Assembly (NCBI GenBank): GCA_951812755.1
Contig: OX638329.1
Location: 2,093,339 to 2,157,338, forward strand
DNA from: an uncultured Latescibacterota bacterium
GTDB taxonomy: Bacteria > Latescibacterota > UBA2968
Length of the DNA: 64,000 bases
Reading direction: 5' to 3'
Below the pieces are notes generated by a model. The model worked only from the letters and a program-made list of their open reading frames with translations, did not search any database and was not told where the DNA came from. The position numbers were made by a program, and so were the translations under genes. This document shows positions 44,014 to 51,947 of this stretch, one piece after another. Positions within the stretch are counted from its first letter, which is position 1; every line of letters starts with the position of its first letter.

Positions 44014-44581
44014 TAAAGCGGAAATGTATCAGGAATCCCAAACCAGCAAACAGCCGTTACCCGGTCTGAAGCGTGGGGAGTTGCGCGTTTCCCCATATCA
44101 GGAAGAATGGAAAAACTTATTTGAAACAGAAAAGAGGGATATTGAAAAAGCAATAGGAGATTACATCAAGGACATTCAGCATGTCGGCAGCACATCAATT
44201 CCGGGGATGTCCGCCAAGCCAATTCTGGACATTGCAATCGCTGTCAAAGACTTTGAAGAAGCCAGAATATGTATAAAGCCTCTTTGTGATATGGGATACA
44301 CTTTTAGGGGCGAGAATGGCATACCTCGCAGACACTATTTTATAAAAGGCGAACCATGCACCCATCACATCCACATGCTCGAAAAAGATAATGAAGAATG
44401 GGAGAAGTTGATCTTATTTCGAGACTACTTGAGATCGAATCAAAACATTGCCGAAGAGTACAAAGAATTGAAACGCAATCTACTCCAGAGACTTCGAGGA
44501 GACCGAAAAGCCTACCAGGCCGCAAAGGCTGATTTCGTCGAGGCAGTCATACGAAAAAGCCGCCTAATCCCCCGCTCCTGA
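44006..44581 (+). CDS. GrpB family protein (nucleotidyltransferase fold)
   Basis: The 191-aa protein has the GrpB/UPF0157 signature: RVSPYQEEWKNLFETEK (28-44), then IQHVGSTSIPGMSAKPILDI (about 58-77), with a GS pair and Asp as in the polymerase-beta fold. The remainder (HHIHMLEKDNEEW, LILFRDYLR) fits. The function of GrpB proteins is unproven; some are fused to kinases (CoaE). It starts 8 bases before the permease stop. Its 3' end overlaps the convergent epimerase gene by 18 bases. Confidence 0.85.
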   Translation: MNNKAEMYQESQTSKQPLPGLKRGELRVSPYQEEWKNLFETEKRDIEKAIGDYIKDIQHVGSTSIPGMSAKPILDIAIAVKDFEEARICIKPLCDMGYTFRGENGIPRRHYFIKGEPCTHHIHMLEKDNEEWEKLILFRDYLRSNQNIAEEYKELKRNLLQRLRGDRKAYQAAKADFVEAVIRKSRLIPRS

Positions 44582-45379
44582 GGACCGCACATACAACGCC
44601 TCAAAGCGATTCTTCGCCTCCCACCCCAACAACCGCTTCGCCTTATCGGGCCGATACTTATCGTGCGGTAGTCGCGCACAAATAAAAAAATTCTCATAAG
44701 GCGACGGCATCTCGGGCGCTCGCAACCCGCACAAAAACGCTGCGCCAGTATCCTCCCACGACGTCGAATAGGGATGCATGCCGCGTCCCCGTTCTTCGGG
44801 CAGCACCTCTCCCGGCCGAAACTGCGTATAAACAAATGAAAGCACCTCCAGACCCTCGCGCTCGGCAAAAACGCGCGTAACATGCCCGCCCAGATACTTG
44901 GTCAGCGCGTAGAGGTCATCGCCGGGATGCAACGGGATATCCGCCTCCAATTGAAAATCGTGCCAATAATCGGCATTGTGATCCAGCTTCGTGTGAAAAG
45001 GCCCCGTGTGGATCAGCCTCTTGATTCCACAAGCCACGCAGGCTTTTGCCACATTGTACGCGCCCACCATATTGACCTGAAAAGCCAGCACCGGATGCGG
45101 CCGGATTACAGATAAATTGATCGCCGCGTCCATACCCTCGCAGGCAGCCAGCACCTGCGCGTAGTCGGTAATATCGACAACCCGATTTTCGTGCGGCGGT
45201 CCCAGCACCTCCGGAATCGGCGACCGGGGGTTTCGCGGCGGCGTGACCGCTACCTCTGTCATCGGACGAAGATCGGTCACACGCAAAGTATAGTGATCCT
45301 TAAGCGCAGAAATCGCCGCCGCCCCGACCGGACCACCAGCCCCAAACAACACCACATTGCCTTCATTTACTGTTGCCAT
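44564..45379 (-). CDS. NAD(P)-dependent epimerase/dehydratase (extended SDR)
   Basis: I place the start at ATG 45379 behind GGGGATG; a longer frame upstream lacks a good ribosome site. The 271-aa product has an N-terminal Rossmann motif VVLFGAGGPVGAAAI (8-22), NLSVIRP (near 86), then YALTKYLGGHV (about 154-164) with the SDR Tyr and Lys in Y-x3-K, and a C-terminal helix KAKRLLGWEAKNRF. Extended SDRs oxidise or epimerise sugars and sugar nucleotides. It follows its neighbour by 10 bases and probably works in the same pathway. Confidence 0.84.
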   Translation of the reverse strand: MATVNEGNVVLFGAGGPVGAAAISALKDHYTLRVTDLRPMTEVAVTPPRNPRSPIPEVLGPPHENRVVDITDYAQVLAACEGMDAAINLSVIRPHPVLAFQVNMVGAYNVAKACVACGIKRLIHTGPFHTKLDHNADYWHDFQLEADIPLHPGDDLYALTKYLGGHVTRVFAEREGLEVLSFVYTQFRPGEVLPEERGRGMHPYSTSWEDTGAAFLCGLRAPEMPSPYENFFICARLPHDKYRPDKAKRLLGWEAKNRFEALYVRSSGAGD

Positions 45380-45389
45380 AACATCCCCC

Positions 45390-45992
45390 TCAGACAAAAC
45401 GCCCGTTCGACGCCACATGAGCCAGTGACCAGTGGCGCCGTCCCTCGCGCTCAGCTATAAGCGCCTCGCGCACAGCCGCCACGGCATCCTCCCCCGTCGT
45501 CTCTTTATCCAGCGCACCAAAGCGCAAACAGCGCACTTCGAGCTCGCCCGTGCGAGCAATCTCGCGGCCCACCAACTCAGCCATAAGTGGCGCCAACGAC
45601 CCGGCCTCAGCTCGCGGCAACGCATTCCACTGCGGATCAACGATATATTCCTCCGGATAATCCCGCACCAAATCCAGACAACTCAACAGCACCACCCTCT
45701 CAATACCAGCGGCACAGGCAGCCGTCAGCGCCACATAAGTACCCCGCGCCGCTTCATCGAGCAGGACCTGCTCGCTACCCCCCGTCGGATCGCTGGCCGC
45801 CGCATATACAACAGCCTCTACGCCCGCCAGCACCGGATCCACTGACGCCCGCTCAAGCAAATCAACCTGTCGGTACCCGGCAAAATCACGGGCATCTTCC
45901 GAACCAATCGCCACCACCTCAAAACCCGCGCCCAACCCCGTCGCCAGCAGCGCACCCCAGGGACAATCTGCTCCAATCACTGCCACATTCAT
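45390..45992 (-). CDS. NAD(P)-binding Rossmann protein (atypical SDR)
   Basis: I place the start at ATG 45992 behind AGAGGAGAT. The 200-aa product begins MNVAVIGADCPWGALLATGL, a dinucleotide-binding loop (GADCPWG instead of GxxGxxG). It continues EAVVYAAAS (about 60-68) and VVLLSCLDLV, like NAD-dependent sugar dehydrogenases, but has no clear YxxxK pair. It may be a non-catalytic or substrate-binding partner of the SDR encoded immediately downstream. The two genes diverge from the double PhyH gene across 46000-46273. Confidence 0.72.
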   Translation of the reverse strand: MNVAVIGADCPWGALLATGLGAGFEVVAIGSEDARDFAGYRQVDLLERASVDPVLAGVEAVVYAAASDPTGGSEQVLLDEAARGTYVALTAACAAGIERVVLLSCLDLVRDYPEEYIVDPQWNALPRAEAGSLAPLMAELVGREIARTGELEVRCLRFGALDKETTGEDAVAAVREALIAEREGRRHWSLAHVASNGRFV

Positions 45993-46093
45993 GAGTATCT
46001 CCTCTCTGAAATCTGACTCACCATCCCGCAATATACGCGATTCTCTCCGTGGAACGCAACCTTCAAAAAATGCGAATGGACGGAGCGGTGTAC

Positions 46094-46168
46094 AACTGGC
46101 CGAATTTCAGGCCAGTTCATAGACGAATCAACGAAACGGGGTACAACTGGCCGTCTCTTAGGCCAGTT
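46094..46168. repeat. Two tandem palindromic repeats (AACTGGCC type)
   Basis: AACTGGCC-N8-GGCCAGTT occurs at 46094-46117 and 46145-46168, each preceded by GTAC and 51 bases apart. A third copy is at 57425-57448. Either strand forms an 8-bp hairpin. They sit in the divergent promoter region between the Rossmann gene and the PhyH gene. Confidence 0.8.
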
Positions 46169-46273
46169 CATCAACGAATATCTATTTGGCTTGCTCCTGC
46201 ATGTTAAAGGCTATATTTTGCCATCAACCGAATCCCATCCGCCACCATCTATTCTTTCAAGGAGAACCTGGAC

Positions 46274-48019
46274 ATGGACCGCGAATCTATGACCAATGAA
46301 GAGAATTACTTCTTTGACACCGAAGGCTATATCATCGTCCCCGGTGCCCTCACCTCGAAAGAAGTCGATTCCCTCAACAGCACCCTCGACGAAGCCGGAC
46401 CCACCGATAATCTCCTGACACTATCCGCTCCCCTGCGGGACTCCTTCCGCGACCTTCTTATCCATCCCGTCCTGGTCTGGTACCTCAACCAGATCTGTGG
46501 GCCCGGCTTTCGCCTGGACAGAGCACCTCGCCTGATCGGAGAAGCCGCTGGCGACGATCCCAATGCCCCGCTACAGGGCAACAACGAACCCAGAGACACA
46601 GCCCGAGCCTACTACTTCCAGAACAACTACCGCGTCTGCCACGGCGTGCGCGTCATCTGGGTACTCTGCGATGTCAACGCGGACGACGGCGGCGTAGTCC
46701 TGGTTCCTGCAAGCCACAAAAGCAATGTAGAAGCACCTGAAGACCTCCTCACAGGCGCAGACGATATGGACCTGGTCGAACAACCCGTACTCAAAGCCGG
46801 CGACCTGCTCATCATTGGCGGCACCACCCTTCAGGGCCTCCGCCCCTGGAAAGGGCGCAATCCGCAGCGCCTCATCGCCTGCGAATATGCCAACCGCGCT
46901 GTCCTGCAATCCAACGGATCAGGAGCAAAAATAGAACCCAGACCGGAATGGATGGCCAATCTGCCGCCCGAACATGTGGCCGTCCTCTCCAAGCCCGGAT
47001 ACAAAGACACCACCGACCCGCCACCAACCCTCAATACCGATGGCAAAAAGACCTGGCTGGAAAAGTCACCGGACATTATCCATCCCTCGTTTTACAAACC
47101 CGATCCCGACGCTGGCATTGACCACAAAGAACTCTACTTCTGGGATCTCACCGGCTACCTCATCGTGCGCAATGTCATGGACGAAGAATGGCTGGCACGG
47201 GCCAACGAAGCCATCGACAAATTCTCCGATCGCATTGTCGTGGGCGAAGAACTCGCCCGGGGATCCAAAAGCCTCCGAGGCACCGGACGCCCCACCCTCA
47301 GCGGCCTTCTCCACCTGCCCGAACCCTATTGCGAACCCTTCCGAAAAATGCTCGTCCACCCGGCTGTCATCGGTCGCCTCAACTGGATGATGGGCAGCGG
47401 CTATCGGTGCGACGGGGCCACGGCCTTCTGTTCGGTCAAAGGCTCCACCGGGCACTCTCTCCACGGCGGCAACGAACCCCTCACACCCTCCCGAAGCTAT
47501 GTCTTCCAGAACGGCCGCAGCCACGCCGAATTTGTCCGCGCTGTCTGGCAATTGCACGACACAACCCCTGATGGTGGTGGGTTCGTCTGCGTCCCGGGAA
47601 GCCACAAAGCCTATTATCGCATGCCCGAAGGCATCCGCACCAGCGACGACGACATGGGCACCATCCGCCAACCCGTCCCGAAAGCTGGCGACATCCTCTT
47701 CTTTATGGACACTGTCCTCACACACGGCGCCTGGGCCTGGAAATCCGACATCAGCCGCCGGTCCATCTTCTTCACATACCAGTCCCGTCATCACTCATGG
47801 AGCGGCGGCGCCATCGAACCCGAAGACCGCTGGGGAGAAGACATAGTCGAAGGCATGACCGAAGCCCAATTTGCCGTCATGCGCGGCTCCACCCGCGATG
47901 TCCGAACCAGAAACACGCCCCGCCTCGTTGTAGAAAACGGCCAGCTAAGCGTCTCCTACGATGCCATGGGAGACCGTTATGAATACCCGGTGCGAAAACC
48001 GGGCGACAAGAAAAAATAA
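46274..48019 (+). CDS. Double-domain PhyH-family protein (N-terminal domain degenerate)
   Basis: The 581-aa protein is two PhyH-type double-stranded beta-helix domains in tandem (about 8-235 and 285-515). Both contain the family stretch near (V)PGSHK: VPASHKS (144-150) and VPGSHKA (440-446). Domain 2 has H397 in SLHGGNEP, distal H484 in THGAW and R495/R496, but Gly399 in place of the Asp of HxD. In domain 1 both His positions are Gln (Q101 in PLQGNNEP, Q187 in TLQGL), so it cannot bind iron in the usual way. PhyH proteins are Fe(II)/2-oxoglutarate enzymes. The Shine-Dalgarno is AAGGAGAA. A role beside the divergent oxidoreductases is inferred. Confidence 0.85.
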   Translation: MDRESMTNEENYFFDTEGYIIVPGALTSKEVDSLNSTLDEAGPTDNLLTLSAPLRDSFRDLLIHPVLVWYLNQICGPGFRLDRAPRLIGEAAGDDPNAPLQGNNEPRDTARAYYFQNNYRVCHGVRVIWVLCDVNADDGGVVLVPASHKSNVEAPEDLLTGADDMDLVEQPVLKAGDLLIIGGTTLQGLRPWKGRNPQRLIACEYANRAVLQSNGSGAKIEPRPEWMANLPPEHVAVLSKPGYKDTTDPPPTLNTDGKKTWLEKSPDIIHPSFYKPDPDAGIDHKELYFWDLTGYLIVRNVMDEEWLARANEAIDKFSDRIVVGEELARGSKSLRGTGRPTLSGLLHLPEPYCEPFRKMLVHPAVIGRLNWMMGSGYRCDGATAFCSVKGSTGHSLHGGNEPLTPSRSYVFQNGRSHAEFVRAVWQLHDTTPDGGGFVCVPGSHKAYYRMPEGIRTSDDDMGTIRQPVPKAGDILFFMDTVLTHGAWAWKSDISRRSIFFTYQSRHHSWSGGAIEPEDRWGEDIVEGMTEAQFAVMRGSTRDVRTRNTPRLVVENGQLSVSYDAMGDRYEYPVRKPGDKKK

Positions 48020-48108
48020 AAACACGCGATACACCAGAATGGAATCGCGTCTTGTGGAGGCATGTTGATTGCCTGGATACCGCGTGATAGGGAGAAGGAG
48101 AAAGCAGG

Positions 48109-48246
48109 ATGCCAGTACTAAAAAGTATTAAGATCAGTGGTTTTCGGTCCATCAAAGAGACGACCATAGAACTCCGTCCACTCAATGTTTTGATCGGTGC
48201 CAATGGTGCCGGTAAGAGCAATCTCATAGCCTTCTTTAAGTTGGTA
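48109..48246 (+). pseudogene. AAA ATPase (AAA_21 type), 5' piece
   Basis: From ATG 48109 (behind AGCAGG) the frame reads ISGFRSIKETTIEL and LNVLIGANGAGKSNLIAFF (Walker A), typical of RecF/OLD-like AAA_21 ATPases. At 48247 it runs into a transposable element and meets a stop at 48274-48276. Removing the element joins it in frame with the piece at 49548. Confidence 0.9.
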
Positions 48247-49547
48247 ACTGATATTACGCAAGAACCATCGCGATAGCCACATGGTCAAGCGATACATATC
48301 TTTCACATAACCACTCATTCATCGCTCAAAATGTACTCTTTGCGCCTTTCATCTGTGCCCATCTGCGGCCATTCCTGTTTTCACAGGGACATGCCTACGG
48401 ATTAAATTCAGGTTGTGAACAAGTGTGCAATACAGCATATTTAAAGCACAATGCGGTATTTAGACATCTACCAATACAAAATATAGCTCAATTTTTGGAG
48501 GAATTACGTTTTTTGGCCTGCTATTTGCTTTGTGTCTGAGTGTTGCGCGTGTCCCACGCACTCATCCCATCAGACGCGAGGCATCTCACATGGCAGAATT
48601 CGATACGATTTCCAAACACCTGATTCAGAAATATCCGGACGACTTTGCTGGCTTCACCCTCGGGCGCGAGAACGTTGAAGTTCTTGCAGTCATTGACACA
48701 GAACAACTCACTGTTGAAGCACGCCAAACCGATAGCCTGATTCGCGTGCGTATCGATGGCGAGGAGGTATTGGTCCACAACGAGTTTCAAACGACTGACA
48801 GCACCAATCCACCTATGCCGCGCCGCATGGCTGGCTATGTTGGACGTGCCATTGAGCATCACGGGTTGCCGATCTATTCCAACGTGATCTACCTGCGTCC
48901 CAATGCTGGGCGGCGCGATCTCGGGTACTATGTCCAGGAGCATCTCGACTACGAAATCACGATTCGGTATCGCGTGATTAGACTGATCGAAATAGAAGGT
49001 CAACCCATCCTGAACGCGGGACTTTCAGGGCTGATTCCTTTTACGCCGTTGATGAAGCCACCAGAGGGGATGGCTTCGGATGTGTGGTTACATCAGTGTA
49101 TTCACACGGCTCGGACACGCCCTATCGCCCGGTCATATAGGGCGGATTATCTGGCTGGGATGGTGGCCTTGAGTGAGTTGGTATATGAAACCGAAACGAT
49201 TTCTGATATTATTTTTCAGGAGGGCATCATGGATCTGATCCGCGAATCATCTCTTTTTCAATCCCTTACCCAACAAAGCAGAGAGGAAAGTTTTGAGCAG
49301 GGCAGAGAGCAAGGCGAAAAAAGAAGCACGATCGAAGCTATCCTTGATGTGTTGGAGATTCGATTTGACCTGAGCGAAGCGCACCCTCTATCCACACGTA
49401 TTACCGCCATCGACGATTTGCAATATCTCAAGCAGCTACACCGTGCGGCAATACAGTTGCCCAATATCGAGGCATTTCAGCGCGTGTTAGATGCGTGAAG
49501 TGATTTTCCAATGCAGGACGATATACAAGACACTGCGTAACATCAGT
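48247..49547 (+). mobile_element. 1.3-kb TIR element carrying an Rpn-type nuclease gene
   Basis: 1301 bp with ends ACTGATATTACGCA (48247-48260) and TGCGTAACATCAGT (49534-49547), flanked by TGGTA (48242-48246 and 49548-49552). It interrupts an AAA ATPase gene; excision of the element plus one TGGTA restores KLVNELMGG in frame, giving exact borders. The ends match those of three small copies in the window. The only gene inside is the Rpn-like nuclease at 48590. Bases 48261-48589 hold no gene I can recognise. No DDE or HUH transposase is visible. Confidence 0.92.
48590..49498 (+). CDS. Rpn-family PD-(D/E)XK nuclease/putative transposase
   Basis: I place the start at ATG 48590 (MAEFDTISKHLI) with GAGG upstream; the frame extends 20 codons further. 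The 302-aa product has the core of the Rpn/PDDEXK_2 family: D48 or nearby (QTDSLIRVRIDGEEVLVHNE), then HNEFQT (E-x-Q in place of E-x-K) and RRMAGYVGRAIE (Q/R-x3-Y helix). A coiled charged stretch EESFEQGREQGEKRST near 235-250 is typical of the family. Rpn proteins promote recombination and were once called transposases. It is the only gene inside the TIR element and may be either the mover or a passenger. Confidence 0.82.
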   Translation: MAEFDTISKHLIQKYPDDFAGFTLGRENVEVLAVIDTEQLTVEARQTDSLIRVRIDGEEVLVHNEFQTTDSTNPPMPRRMAGYVGRAIEHHGLPIYSNVIYLRPNAGRRDLGYYVQEHLDYEITIRYRVIRLIEIEGQPILNAGLSGLIPFTPLMKPPEGMASDVWLHQCIHTARTRPIARSYRADYLAGMVALSELVYETETISDIIFQEGIMDLIRESSLFQSLTQQSREESFEQGREQGEKRSTIEAILDVLEIRFDLSEAHPLSTRITAIDDLQYLKQLHRAAIQLPNIEAFQRVLDA

Positions 49548-49909
49548 TGGTAAATGAATTGATGGGCGGACGGCTTCAGCAACATATTGGGCGACGGGAC
49601 GAGCCACGGGCAATCTGCCTGATTGCGCTACTGCTACAACCGAAAGAAAATCTTCCATACTTGATAGTGGTGGATGAACCAGAACTCGGACTACACCCGT
49701 ATGCGCTCGATGTAATTGCGTCGCTATTTCAAGCAGCAAGTAACCAGACGCAAGTCCTCGTCAGTACGCAGTCCAGCGCGTTTCTCAACGCTTTTGAGCC
49801 AGAGGACATTGTGGTTGTCGAGCGCAATGATGAGGCTACAGAGTTTATCAGGCCAGATGCCAAAAAACTTGACGCATGGCTGGAAGACTATTCGCTTGGA
49901 GAGATCTAG
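49548..49909 (+). pseudogene. AAA ATPase (AAA_21 type), 3' piece with internal deletion and nonsense codon
   Basis: The piece continues the 48109 gene: NELMGGRLQQHIG (just after Walker A in relatives) is followed at once by RAICLIALLLQPKE and LIVVDEPELGLHP (Walker B), which in intact relatives lie ~200 residues later. An internal deletion is therefore likely. The frame stops at TAG 49907-49909, where relatives continue WEKNVIGGG; here EKNVIGGG follows the stop in the same frame, so TGG became TAG. The gene is dead at three points. Confidence 0.85.
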
Positions 49910-50025
49910 GAAAAAAACGTCATCGGCGGGGGGTTGCAGATCCAAATGTCCCCACTTTAATGCGTGGCTTGAACGACTTGAGAAACTCGGAACACCTGAC
50001 AGGTGAGCCGTCAGGAGATGAGAAA

Positions 50026-50202
50026 ATGAGTAAAGTAAGTGACTTGCACAAGAAATGGAGCCATGACCCAGAATACCAGGCAGCCTATGAAGAACTCGGC
50101 CCGGAGTTTGACCTGGCCCGCACTGGTGCCAAGCTCACGCAAGCACAACTTGCCGAGCGCATGAAGACAACGCAATCGGTTATTGCGCGGAATACCCCAT
50201 AA
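50026..50202 (+). pseudogene. Truncated XRE-family HTH regulator/antitoxin
   Basis: The frame from ATG 50026 reads FDLARTGAKLTQAQLAERMK then TTQSVIARNTP and stops after 58 codons. This is the first part of an XRE/HigA-type HTH (helices 1-3), which normally continues ~40 residues. No toxin gene is recognisable beside it. Between 49910 and 50025 a frame ending FNAWLERLEKLG looks like the end of another lost gene, perhaps DUF4276, which often follows AAA_21 genes. Confidence 0.6.
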
Positions 50203-50243
50203 GCTCTTGAATCTTCTGCCGAAAGTAGCAAAAACTGGGCGAA

Positions 50244-51533
50244 TTATTGGCCTCTACATTCATATGTAGGGCGATATGCGTCGAAATAATCGCTGTACCA
50301 GAGGCCGCCCAATGGCAGACCCTCTGCAACCATGTTATTCACGATTGGATCCTCGCTTGTCCGGCGAATCGTCGAAAAACCATCGTCACCCTTTTCCAGA
50401 ATCCAGACCTCATTCGGCTCGAGCGCATTGACAAAGTATGGCTGGTGCGTGGTAATAAAAACCTGTGAGCCACCGGGAGTATCGGCGTGCTCTCGAAACT
50501 CATTGGCCAGGGTCTCCAGGAGCTTGTGATACAGGCCATTCTCCGGCTCTTCAATACAAAGAAATGGAGGTGGACTCGGATCTTCGAGCAGCAAAAGATA
50601 GGCAAACACCTTGAGCGTCCCATCGGACACTTGCTGCGCGTAAAAAGGATCCTGAAAGCCTTTATCATTGAACCTGAGCAACAACCGACCATCACTGGTT
50701 CGCTCCGTATCAATCTTGTCTATGCCCGGAATTTTCCCAGCGATATTTTTTAAAATAGCTTGAAAACGCTCTGGATGTTCACGCTCCATAAATTGCACGA
50801 CATTGCCGAGATTATCGCCATGGATATTGAGACGGTCCTGCGGACCAGCCAGCGGCAGACTACGCGCTGCATCTGGGGTGAAATAACTCAGATACCATCC
50901 CTCGATAAAGCGGCGAAATGCAGAAATTCGCGGGTGTTGTTTCAAAGCACCGAGCGTGGCAATACCCAGCTTGCGCCGGTCTTCCAATTCGATGAGTTCG
51001 GCATCTTTGGGGCCTTTCCCTTCTTTTGCAAACTCGGAAATATCGAAAACGCCTGCTGTTTCATCGACTTGACCAACTGCCTCGCTTCCCTTCCATACAA
51101 AGCCATAGCCTGCCAAGAGAAAAAGAAAAAAAAGTGATCGGGCATTTCTCTGGTGCTCTCGCATTCGTTCTCGCAAAACATAGGGACGCCCGGACTCGTC
51201 TGTCTCAATGGCGATCTCGTAGGTAATAGGCCAGGCGTTTTCATCTTCTTTGTAATATACCTCAAACTCAATAGAACCTGTTTGTCCCTGCGTCCGTAGT
51301 TTCTCAAACCCGCCGCGCCCCCGTGCATCGCAAGCCTCCTCAACGCCAAACTTAAGCGCATCCGCAAGAAACCCAAACGCATCGAATAGAGCACTTTTTC
51401 CCACGCCATTTTTCCCGATTACTGCCGTCATAGGAGTAAGCAGTTGGCTATCCTGTTGGTACCAAAGACGCCCCAGCATAACATCTTTGAGCACCTTGAA
51501 ATTTTTGATTCTCACGCCTTCTATCCTGGCCAT
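50244..51533 (-). CDS. AAA ATPase (AAA_21/OLD-like), intact
   Basis: The 429-aa protein has N-terminal VRIKNFKVLKDVML, Walker A IGKNGVGKSALFD (39-51), the signature QQVSDGTLKVFAYLL (about 304-318), and Walker B FLCIEEPENGLYH (about 325-337), then the H-loop FITTHQPYFV. It lacks a TOPRIM nuclease domain, so it is not a full OLD protein. Such ATPases often pair with DUF4276 or HNH genes in phage-defence modules; no partner is adjacent. It is a distinct gene from the broken ATPase at 48109. A lone TIR-like end lies 65 bases upstream. Confidence 0.86.
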   Translation of the reverse strand: MARIEGVRIKNFKVLKDVMLGRLWYQQDSQLLTPMTAVIGKNGVGKSALFDAFGFLADALKFGVEEACDARGRGGFEKLRTQGQTGSIEFEVYYKEDENAWPITYEIAIETDESGRPYVLRERMREHQRNARSLFFLFLLAGYGFVWKGSEAVGQVDETAGVFDISEFAKEGKGPKDAELIELEDRRKLGIATLGALKQHPRISAFRRFIEGWYLSYFTPDAARSLPLAGPQDRLNIHGDNLGNVVQFMEREHPERFQAILKNIAGKIPGIDKIDTERTSDGRLLLRFNDKGFQDPFYAQQVSDGTLKVFAYLLLLEDPSPPPFLCIEEPENGLYHKLLETLANEFREHADTPGGSQVFITTHQPYFVNALEPNEVWILEKGDDGFSTIRRTSEDPIVNNMVAEGLPLGGLWYSDYFDAYRPTYECRGQ

Positions 51534-51597
51534 TTTACAGTCCTCTTTGGCGTTGTCTTCTTCAAATTCTTCTATTTAATCGCCGACTTCTTAAAGC

Positions 51598-51611
51598 TGC
51601 GTAACATCAAT
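51598..51611 (-). repeat. Solitary TIR-like end
   Basis: TGCGTAACATCAAT matches the right end of the TIR element family (13 of 14). No partner end is found nearby, so it may be a relic of an imprecise excision. Confidence 0.5.
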
Positions 51612-51718
51612 GATTTAAGCAAAAAAACCTGTAAATGCAAGTTTTAAGGGTTATCCTCAGGCAAAATCGGTCTTGATAAATTCCGATTCTCAATATATTC
51701 TGATTGTATCTATTACTT

Positions 51719-51925
51719 ACTGATGTTACACAGGTCCCGCGTTTCTGTCATGCTGAGGCGGGCGCAATGAATCTCCTGCGCCCAACACCCGATAGGCTGA
51801 CGAAGCATCTTTTACCCCTGAAGTAATAGATGAACTGCTACGCAGTTGTACCCCGCTCCTTCGACTCCGCTGCGCTCCGCTCAGAATGACAGGCCCATTA
51901 TATTGTGCAGATGCGTAACATCAGT
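51719..51925 (+). mobile_element. Small TIR element (MITE), copy 2
   Basis: 207 bp from ACTGATGTTACACA to TGCGTAACATCAGT, flanked by TACTT (51714-51718 and 51926-51930). It is longer than copies 1 and 3 by an internal segment that includes TTGTACCCCGCT, the flank of the AACTGGCC palindromes. It ends 22 bases before the start of the heparinase-like gene and may have replaced its promoter. The remainder of 51534-51947 shows nothing else but a lone TIR-like end. Confidence 0.9.
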
Positions 51926-51947
51926 TACTTAATCAAAGGACCGCGCC

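Noticed and set aside
45989-46174. Minus-strand frame with repeated MNWP...RPVV motifs
   Set aside because: It is just the translation of the tandem AACTGGCC palindromes; the third copy has no start codon and no ribosome site exists.
51250-51260. Poly-Phe run in the AAA ATPase as a possible frameshift site
   Set aside because: The run of A/T at about 51120-51140 could slip, but the frame is intact with all ATPase motifs on both sides.
50244-51533. Intact AAA ATPase as a second copy of the broken one
   Set aside because: Walker regions and N-termini differ clearly, so they are separate family members and not a duplication.
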